NCBI GenBank assembly: GCA_945888535.1
Contig: CAMDAN010000044.1
Location: 1 to 18,364, forward strand
Direction of reading: 5' to 3'
From: Bordetella parapertussis
Lineage (GTDB): Bacteria; Pseudomonadota; Gammaproteobacteria; Burkholderiales; Burkholderiaceae_C
DNA length: 18,364 nt
In this document: piece after piece, positions 15,845 to 18,364 of the stretch
Position numbering within the stretch: position 1 is the first letter of the stretch
Layout of the letters: every line of letters begins with the position of its first letter
The notes under the pieces: generated by a model
What the model was told of the DNA's origin: nothing
Database searches by the model: none
The model's input: the letters and a program-made list of their open reading frames with translations, nothing else
Made by a program: the position numbers and the translations under genes

Positions 15845-16429
15845 TTATTTACTCAAGTTGACGGAAACGATAGTAATAGCTGTGAGGGGTACATTTTGAA
15901 ACACGCCTTGGTTACCCACTGGCACAGCTCGGATTTTGTTGACCACATCCATGCCAGAAACCACTTTGCCAAACACGGTGTAGCCGTAGCCATCGGGTTG
16001 GGGGGCGTTTAAGCTGGGGTTGTTGACAACATTAATGAAAAACTGCGAGGTTGCGGAGTTGGGGTTAGCCGTTCGAGCCATCGCAATCGTTCCAACCTCA
16101 TTTTTCAGGCCGTTCATCGCTTCTAAAGCTACCGGCTCACGCGTTGGCTTTTGTTTCATGTCGGCTGTGAACCCGCCACCTTGCACCATAAAGCCATCCA
16201 TGACCCGGTGAAATACCGTGCCGTCGTAATGTTTGTCTTTGACGTAGCGTAAAAAATTGTCCACCGTTTTAGGGGCTTTGTCGGGGTAAACCTCTACCGA
16301 AAAACTACCCATGCTGGTTTTAAACAGGACCTGAGGCGCCGTTTGCGCCAAGCCCACGAGCGCCCACAAAGCGAGACCTAAGGCGACCCAAAGCTTCAAT
16401 CCCCAATTTTTTTGAAAAGCAAAATGCAT
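15845..16429 (-). CDS. ppiA: Periplasmic peptidyl-prolyl cis-trans isomerase (cyclophilin)
   Basis: 194 residues from ATG 16429. The N-terminus is a signal peptide: [12 protein letters not shown], a hydrophobic core [16 protein letters not shown], and a likely cleavage near residue 28, so it acts in the periplasm. The cyclophilin core shows [27 protein letters not shown] and [16 protein letters not shown] chose 16429 rather than a start ten codons upstream because its ATG shares a base with the L,D-transpeptidase stop (TAATG), it gives a normal signal peptide, and the longer form would place charged residues ahead of it. The overlap suggests translational coupling with the transpeptidase gene. 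Confidence 0.93.
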   Translation of the reverse strand: MHFAFQKNWGLKLWVALGLALWALVGLAQTAPQVLFKTSMGSFSVEVYPDKAPKTVDNFLRYVKDKHYDGTVFHRVMDGFMVQGGGFTADMKQKPTREPVALEAMNGLKNEVGTIAMARTANPNSATSQFFINVVNNPSLNAPQPDGYGYTVFGKVVSGMDVVNKIRAVPVGNQGVFQNVPLTAITIVSVNLSK

Positions 16430-17811
16430 TAGACAGTTCCTTCGTGAAATATCTTCCACTCTTTGTTTGAACGAATCCAGTACTGGCGTTTGTTTTTACC
16501 GGATTTGCTGTCGCCTATGACTTCACCAAAGGTGACAACCATCGTCTCGGCAGAGTCTGCCCATTGCAAGTAAGAAAGGTCTTTGAGTTCAATGCTTTTA
16601 CCTTGCGTCGCTGTCATCTCCGCCTTAAGCGCAGGCCCCCATTCTTTGATCGTTTTCCCGTTGCTAGAGAAATCAGGAGTGTAAAACGCCAGGGCTTTGT
16701 TAGCGTCGCCAGAGGCTTTGGCGCTTCTCCAATCGTTGAGCGCGCTTTCAAAAGATTTGCCTTGGCTAGAGAGGCTTTTGGCGGGCTGCCAGTTGAGTTC
16801 AGACGCAATGACGACGGGTGTGGTTCGCACCTTAACGGTTCGAATCAGGTCGGCGATGTCGGGGTTAGAGAGTACAACGCAGCCTTCGCTTGCACGTGGG
16901 GCCCTGGAGAACTGGTTGGGCGGCGTGCCATGGAGCCAAATACCACCACCTGATTTTCCGCGCTTTTGATCAAGCATATTGGGGTAGTTCAAGGGCAGGG
17001 CGCCAGCGCCATAAAACTCGCTCAAGCTTGCGCGGTCCAGATGGCTGGTGATGTAGTAAACCCCCAAGGGAGTGCGCAAATCGCCTTCTTGGTTTTTAAG
17101 GACGCCGGCTTTGCCAACAGACATGTAATAGTCTGATACCAGCCGCAATCCGGTTGGAGTGTTCTCAAATAAATACAAGCGGGATTTAGAAGCGTCCACG
17201 GCGATCGCGTTTTTGGTGCTGGCGGCCAACTTCAAAAATTGAGATGGCACCAGGCCGTTAGAGGGGCGCTCTTTGCTACTTAAGACGCGCCGTTGTGATT
17301 CATCCCTTAAATTATTCAGGGTGGTGGAGACGTCGGCGGTGATGGTGTCAGGAATATCACCAATTTTTTGTATCGTCCGTGAGCGCGAAGACAGCAAATC
17401 GCCATACACCAATTGCGCTAACTGAAAGTTCGGCCGGTCTTGTACCAACTTGGCGGCGCTTTGTATCGCTTCGTAGTTTTGACCATTGGCGGTTAAGCGG
17501 TAAATATCTAACAGCCTGGCTTCTGCGTCGCGGTCTAAATTGACGGGTTCCGCCACAGGCGCCTGAACAATTTCTTTTACTTTTTTCTTGCGTTTAGGCT
17601 TTTTAGATTCTTTGGTTTCTTTTGCTGAATTCTTGGCGGATACGCTTGTTTTGCTCTTCTGTTTCTTGGGTTCTTCGTCTTTAGCCACGGATACGCAGGG
17701 CAGGGCCAATACGAGCGCAAGACTTAGCAGTTGGGATGCCAGTCTGGCTCGCTTTAAAATTTTCGGCCGTTCGAAATTTGCGAGGCTGGCGCTACCGATC
17801 ATAAGTTTCAC
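16429..17811 (-). CDS. L,D-transpeptidase family protein with NTF2-like C-terminal domain (Csd6-like)
   Basis: 460-residue secreted protein. A signal peptide or anchor lies at about 21-43 (LLSLALVLALPCVSVA). Next is a strongly basic, Lys/Ser-rich linker (about 44-80, many KK and KRKKK), a short helical region (95-145), the YkuD catalytic domain (about 200-335), and an NTF2/SnoaL-like domain (about 350-460). YkuD active-site residues are clear: HGTPPNQFS (294-302) and ASEGCVVL with the nucleophile Cys311. This order resembles Helicobacter Csd6, an L,D-carboxypeptidase that trims peptidoglycan stem peptides and affects cell shape; transpeptidase activity is equally possible. The start is GTG at 17811 (ATG at 17802 is an alternative), with AGGCGG about 8 bases upstream. 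It begins 4 bases after the previous gene and overlaps ppiA by one base. Confidence 0.88.
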   Translation of the reverse strand: MKLMIGSASLANFERPKILKRARLASQLLSLALVLALPCVSVAKDEEPKKQKSKTSVSAKNSAKETKESKKPKRKKKVKEIVQAPVAEPVNLDRDAEARLLDIYRLTANGQNYEAIQSAAKLVQDRPNFQLAQLVYGDLLSSRSRTIQKIGDIPDTITADVSTTLNNLRDESQRRVLSSKERPSNGLVPSQFLKLAASTKNAIAVDASKSRLYLFENTPTGLRLVSDYYMSVGKAGVLKNQEGDLRTPLGVYYITSHLDRASLSEFYGAGALPLNYPNMLDQKRGKSGGGIWLHGTPPNQFSRAPRASEGCVVLSNPDIADLIRTVKVRTTPVVIASELNWQPAKSLSSQGKSFESALNDWRSAKASGDANKALAFYTPDFSSNGKTIKEWGPALKAEMTATQGKSIELKDLSYLQWADSAETMVVTFGEVIGDSKSGKNKRQYWIRSNKEWKIFHEGTV

Positions 17812-17815
17812 GCAA

Positions 17816-18364
17816 TTAGCCGCCTACAGTTTCACGAACAATTTGCCACCGGTCACCCCGTTTGACGAGCTGCAAGGTTTTGCGGCTCGACACCGCCAAT
17901 TTATCAGCCCGGTAGTCTTGGCGAAACTTCACGGTGGCTTTGTCGCCGTTGGTCTCGACTTTGAGGGCGTCTAATTTCACGGTGATTTTGGCTTTGCTTT
18001 CGATCCGAACGCGGCGGTCTTCTTCCCATTCTTTGCGGCTCATGGATCCAGGCGTATCAAACTCTTTGGCATACGCGCCAAGGTAGTTCTTCATGTCTTT
18101 GGCAGCCCAGGCGCTGGCCCATGCACGCACAGCGGCTTCGGCTTCTTTTGATCCAGCGTTTTCGCTGGAAGGTTTGGTGGCTGGCGTTTGTGCTGCGGGC
18201 TCAGGCGTTTTGGGCGCGGCTGGAGCGGCTGGAGTTAGAGCTGGGACTGCTGCGGCCGTAGCTGCTGGAGCAGCGGGTGCGGGTGCCGCTGGGGCTGCCG
18301 CGCCGGGTACTCTAGGCGCAGCCGCTGGGGCCGCGTTGGGAACAGGGGCGGCGGGAACAATCTT
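17816..18364 (-). CDS. Secreted-type protein with Ala/Pro-rich linker and NTF2-like domain, 5' end outside the window
   Basis: The frame is open to the right edge, so the gene's start is outside; 182 residues are visible. The first 75 or so are an Ala/Pro-rich low-complexity linker (AAPAAPAPAAPAAT-like). The C-terminal 105 form an NTF2/SnoaL-like domain: VRAWASAWAAKDMKNYLGAYAKEF, MSRKEWEEDRRVRI, VKFRQDYRADKLAVSSRKTL and GDRWQIVRE. A GTG at 18130 inside the frame is not the true start, since coding continues unbroken upstream. In related bacteria such domains end periplasmic TPR or L,D-transpeptidase proteins; the hidden N-terminus is unknown. It is followed 4 bases later by the Csd6-like gene, which ends in a similar domain, so the two may act together on the cell wall. 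Confidence 0.8.
   Translation of the reverse strand, partial: KIVPAAPVPNAAPAAAPRVPGAAAPAAPAPAAPAATAAAVPALTPAAPAAPKTPEPAAQTPATKPSSENAGSKEAEAAVRAWASAWAAKDMKNYLGAYAKEFDTPGSMSRKEWEEDRRVRIESKAKITVKLDALKVETNGDKATVKFRQDYRADKLAVSSRKTLQLVKRGDRWQIVRETVGG

Noticed and set aside
16430..16459. ppiA start ten codons upstream at 16459
   Set aside because: It adds charged residues ahead of the signal peptide and overlaps the transpeptidase gene by 31 bases; the TAATG start is more natural.

Overview
This window looks like chromosomal DNA of a betaproteobacterium in the order Burkholderiales, most likely family Comamonadaceae, with moderate GC. The serine hydroxymethyltransferase carries the [12 protein letters not shown] variant that I associate with Comamonadaceae. 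The glyA-nrdR-(minor pilins)-ribD-ribE order and the ppiA-ppiB-lpxH order also fit. This placement comes from protein recognition by eye, not from a search.

Layout. (1) Positions 1-1041 (+) hold the 3' part of an anti-phage dCTP deaminase (AvcD-like). It is cut by the window edge and its base composition differs from the rest. (2) Positions 1051-1278 (-) hold what reads as a decayed 3' end of hrpA. It is followed by a toxin-first type II toxin-antitoxin pair (1272-1883, -). (3) pyrD (-) and rpiA (+) are divergent housekeeping genes. (4) Positions 3706-11509 are one long minus-strand block. In transcription order it is a membrane-anchored lytic transglycosylase, glyA, nrdR, fimT, pilV, pilW, pilX, a PilE-like pilin, ribD and ribE. 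Junctions are short or overlapping from glyA onward. (5) A 920-residue DUF349 protein (+) stands alone at 11752-14514. (6) Positions 14534-18364 (-) form an envelope cluster: a secreted NTF2-like protein (cut by the right edge), a Csd6-like L,D-transpeptidase, a periplasmic cyclophilin, a cytoplasmic cyclophilin and lpxH.

How the genes work together. The left 1.9 kb is accessory: a defence enzyme, a gene remnant and a TA module packed directly against the end of pyrD, which suggests an island edge. The rest is mostly core metabolism (pyrimidine, pentose phosphate, one-carbon, riboflavin), dNTP-pool control (nrdR) and envelope building. The minor-pilin cassette sits between nrdR and ribD, so it probably shares transcripts with them. 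No pilY1 is present in this cassette.

No CRISPR array, rRNA, convincing tRNA, intact insertion sequence or riboswitch was seen. No gene-free stretch exceeds 300 bases. The two longest are 1042-1271, filled by the hrpA-like remnant, and 11510-11751, which holds a strong minus-strand promoter and a small plus-strand hairpin with a T tract. The best candidates for unusual biology are the defence/TA/remnant junction and the pilY1-less minor-pilin operon; neither is proven here to be a new system.
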